From: Myxococcota bacterium
GTDB lineage: Bacteria; Myxococcota_C; UBA6777
Assembly: GCA_023150835.1 (NCBI GenBank)
Contig: JAKLKB010000033.1
Location: 1-64,000, forward strand
Length of the DNA: 64,000 nt
Direction of reading: 5' to 3'
Below, piece after piece: positions 61,866 to 64,000 of this stretch; positions within the stretch are counted from its first letter, which is position 1, and each line of letters begins with the position of its first letter. The notes under the pieces were generated by a model, which did not search any database, was not told the origin of the DNA, and was given only the letters and a program-made list of their open reading frames with translations. Both the position numbers and the translations under genes were made by a program.

Positions 61866-63062
61866 ATGCCAAAAACGCGGGAGTATATACTTACGCTTTT
61901 TCTATCCGCCCTGTTTTTTTCTTTTGCTCTCGCGCATGGTTGTGGAGAGTCAAAAATTCCAGAAAAAATGGAGCCAGATTCAAGTGTTTCTGAACATTTT
62001 ATGGATAATATAAATAAAGAAAGTAGTCATTCTTCTGAAGCAATCTGTACAAGTTTGTGTGTTCAGGTTTTTGCAGGAGCGCCCGATCAATTTGGAGATT
62101 TGGATGGCCTATTAAATGCTGCAAGATTCAACTATCTGACCGATCTCCTCGAAACGAAAGACGCGATCTATCTGGTTGATCGCAATAACCACAAGATCAA
62201 AGTGATCAAGGACGGAAAAAGTAGGACGCTGGCAGGAACGGGACAGGAAGGGTACAAAGACGGCGCAGGAAACGAGGCCATGTTCAGTTTTCCCTTCGGC
62301 GCGGCATTAGACTCCAAAGGAAATCTGTTTGTCACAGAGTTGGGAGCAGGCCGGATCAGACGGATCTCTCCAAACGGGGTCGTTTCTACACTCGCGGGCG
62401 GACGTTCCTTTGGATTTCAAGACGGGTTCGGAGACGAAGCACTCTTTTCTTACTCGATGGCTGATATTTCTATTGATCATCAAGATAACCTCTATGTTTC
62501 AGATTCCTATAACGTTTCTATTCGAAAAATTACACCAGACGGAGACGTCACAACCATCGGATACGGCAAATCTATTTTTTTGAAAAATAAAGAAAAGCAG
62601 TTGCGTGGTCAGCCTGTTGAGTTCCCGTTGCAACAACCCACGTCTTTAAAGTTCGACACGGAAGGTCGGTTGTACATCGCTGATTGGGAAGGAAACTCGA
62701 TCTGGCGTATCGAGAAATCGGGAGAGGTTGCTCGGTTCGCAGGGACGGGAGAGCGAGGAGATAAAGACGGTCCGAGACAGGAGGCCGAGTTGTTCCGCGT
62801 TAATTCGCTTGCGTTCCATCGAAACGGTGAATTGTTCTTTGCAGAATCTGGCAATCGTAAAATCAAAAAAATTGATACCGCAGGACAAGTGAAAACTGTT
62901 GTTTCATCAGTTACAGGAGTTCTTCGTGGTGCATTACCCATCCCAATAGGAAACATTTTGGATATGGAGTTCGCCGAAGATGGCTCCCTTTATTTCATCG
63001 AAGCGAATTTCCATGTTGTGCGTAAGCTATGGCTGAATTGTGATTGTCCTTTACGGCTCTAA
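61866..63062 (+). CDS. NHL-repeat lipoprotein
   Basis: 398 residues from ATG 61866, with GGAGAG upstream. The leader ends in a lipobox-like AHGC, so a lipid-anchored surface protein is predicted. After a short polar linker come about five NHL-type beta-propeller blades (DAIYLVDRNNHKIKVIKDGK, GNLFVTELGAGRIRRISPNG, GRLYIADWEGNSIWRIEKSG, GELFFAESGNRKIKKIDTAG). The family usually binds proteins or ligands. Codon use is more AT-rich (many AAA, GAA, ATT, TTT) than in the neighbouring genes. It is bracketed by a MITE and an IS982-type transposase, so recent acquisition is likely. The two C-terminal Cys (CDCPL) are unusual. Confidence 0.85.
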   Translation: MPKTREYILTLFLSALFFSFALAHGCGESKIPEKMEPDSSVSEHFMDNINKESSHSSEAICTSLCVQVFAGAPDQFGDLDGLLNAARFNYLTDLLETKDAIYLVDRNNHKIKVIKDGKSRTLAGTGQEGYKDGAGNEAMFSFPFGAALDSKGNLFVTELGAGRIRRISPNGVVSTLAGGRSFGFQDGFGDEALFSYSMADISIDHQDNLYVSDSYNVSIRKITPDGDVTTIGYGKSIFLKNKEKQLRGQPVEFPLQQPTSLKFDTEGRLYIADWEGNSIWRIEKSGEVARFAGTGERGDKDGPRQEAELFRVNSLAFHRNGELFFAESGNRKIKKIDTAGQVKTVVSSVTGVLRGALPIPIGNILDMEFAEDGSLYFIEANFHVVRKLWLNCDCPLRL

Positions 63063-63104
63063 CGAGAGTCCTTCGAAAAGAGAGCGAAATGGAACTTTCA
63101 TACT

Positions 63105-64000
63105 TCGAAACGTGAGTTCGAGCTAAAAAGGTAAGCATTTCTGTTCAGTTACACGAATATTAAGAGAAGGTTTCTCGGGCATCATCGAATAACAGACCAA
63201 ACCAGACAGAAGATTGACGAAAAAATTGTAAGGGCTACGGTGGCGCGTGTGGTCGATTTGGCAAACGTGTTTCAGATGTTCGTTGACCGTTTCAATAAAT
63301 ACCCGCTTTCCAAGAACAAGCGAGTCAAACAAAGTCATCAAACGAGGTTTCATGTTCTTACGCATCGTCGTCACAAGAGAGATTCCTTTTGCGTATAAGT
63401 CCTCGAATAAATCTTGCGAGATGTATCCACGATCCCCATAGAGTCGGCCAAAAAGACCGTGCATCATATCGGGGACAAGGCTGCGGTCATCGACGTTGGC
63501 TTTTGTGATGCGAAAAGCAAGCAGCTCGCCAATGTCGTTGACAACGAGGTGTAGCTTGAAGCCAAAAAACCAGCCCACGGAATCTTTGCTCCACGAAGCC
63601 AACCCTGCGAAGGTTTTATGGGATTTCGCACGTTTGACATACGAGACGACGAGCTTGGTCGAGTCGACAAAAGAGATGCCGCTGCATTCCCCGAGCAGGG
63701 AATGGGCGAGAAAGTACATGGGGATCATCGCCTCCTTCTGGAGTTCGACAAATCTTTGATAACTTGGAAGATTTGGGAAGCAGGAAGCCCATGCCACGCA
63801 AACATGACGAAGGTAAAAGCCCTTGAGATCGCGATATCGGCTTTGGTGGAACATCACAAGTACCGTCATGACTTCACTTGTGTGCATCTTCCGCTTTCTT
63901 TTTGCGACGGAAAACTCCATCTCTTCGACGTAATCCGTCCAATCCTTCTCGAAGGCTTGATAAAAATCATCGACATGGCAAAAGATTTCGGTTAGATCCA
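63105..64000 (-). mobile_element. IS982-family insertion sequence, right edge outside window
   Basis: Consists of the transposase gene and a short 3' flank. The left boundary is approximate: a conserved-looking AGCTCGAACTCACG (minus strand) lies 6-20 bases after the stop, and sequence beyond it resembles nothing in the element. The other end is outside the window. Confidence 0.6.
63123..64000 (-). CDS. IS982-family transposase, 5' end outside window
   Basis: 291 residues are visible and the frame is still open at the right edge (DLTEIFCHVDDFYQAFEKDW onward), so only the first few residues are missing. The DDE nuclease is complete: first Asp in ISFVDSTKLVV, second Asp in GDRGYISQDLF, and Glu in FIETVNEHLKHVCQIDHTRH. 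Family-specific HKTFAGLASWSKDSVGWFFG identifies IS982. No frameshift or internal stop was found, so the element could be active. The gene ends 61 bp from the convergent NHL lipoprotein gene. Confidence 0.95.
   Translation of the reverse strand, partial: DLTEIFCHVDDFYQAFEKDWTDYVEEMEFSVAKRKRKMHTSEVMTVLVMFHQSRYRDLKGFYLRHVCVAWASCFPNLPSYQRFVELQKEAMIPMYFLAHSLLGECSGISFVDSTKLVVSYVKRAKSHKTFAGLASWSKDSVGWFFGFKLHLVVNDIGELLAFRITKANVDDRSLVPDMMHGLFGRLYGDRGYISQDLFEDLYAKGISLVTTMRKNMKPRLMTLFDSLVLGKRVFIETVNEHLKHVCQIDHTRHRSPYNFFVNLLSGLVCYSMMPEKPSLNIRVTEQKCLPF

Overview
The window reads as a chromosomal segment of a moderately GC-rich, Gram-negative, signalling-heavy bacterium. It is most likely Myxococcota or a nearby former-deltaproteobacterial lineage. 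This placement is an inference from content: three large Ser/Thr protein kinases with low-complexity linkers, an FHA-GAF sigma-54 activator, Cys-rich lipoproteins with C-x-x-D-x-D-C units, many TPR/HEAT proteins, outer-membrane barrels and a TolC protein. No rRNA, tRNA or CRISPR array was recognised.

Layout. 1-7523 (+): tightly packed trio, a Pro-rich one-TM protein cut by the left edge, a HEAT-plus-barrel outer membrane protein, and a TPR/HEAT protein. 7744-10140 (+): PAS hybrid histidine kinase. 10183-13873 (-): TolC-like channel and a Cys-rich lipoprotein. 14268-19915 (+): two overlapping genes for large TPR/low-complexity proteins. 20063-28198 (-): a likely signalling operon transcribed right to left, kinase, TPR membrane protein, FHA-GAF-sigma54 activator, two lipoproteins. 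28466-34959 (+): GH13 lipoprotein, a 1.2 kb gene-free repeat-rich gap, a barrel protein and uvrC. 34940-41189 (-): hypothetical, bioY, acetoacetyl-CoA synthetase, DUF2147-like protein, dihaem cytochrome c peroxidase. 41440-49075: rel, polysaccharide deacetylase, Ser/Thr kinase and phosphatidylserine decarboxylase on alternating strands. 49268-56542 (+): rhomboid-like/TPR protein, TlpA thioredoxin, kinase-FGE fusion, hypothetical. 56751-59016 (-): secreted protein and rlmN. 59309-61604 (+): udk and a GYF_2-like protein. 61866-64000: a lower-GC NHL lipoprotein gene and an IS982-type transposase that runs off the right edge.

The striking non-coding feature is the density of short dispersed elements. 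Family A has about five copies of 118-180 bp, with ends like ATACGAAATCC and GGATATCGT and an internal hairpin. Family B carries a CCAACACGGGGTCAAGGG core, and one copy is split by a 238 bp element with a 15 bp flanking duplication. Family C is a roughly 119 bp MITE with ATAGGA..TACGCAGTTG inverted ends. There are also tandem arrays (42, 58, 26 and 19 bp units) in intergenic DNA and many in-frame repeat expansions inside genes. A near-ideal pair of inverted DnaA boxes lies at 14159-14182. A strong intrinsic terminator at 31778-31804 ends a T/G-rich region without a convincing ORF.

Functionally the segment combines envelope sensing and phosphorylation (kinases, histidine kinase, sigma-54 activator) with cell-envelope output (barrels, lipoproteins, PS decarboxylase, deacetylase) and a few housekeeping genes (uvrC, rel, rlmN, udk, bioY).
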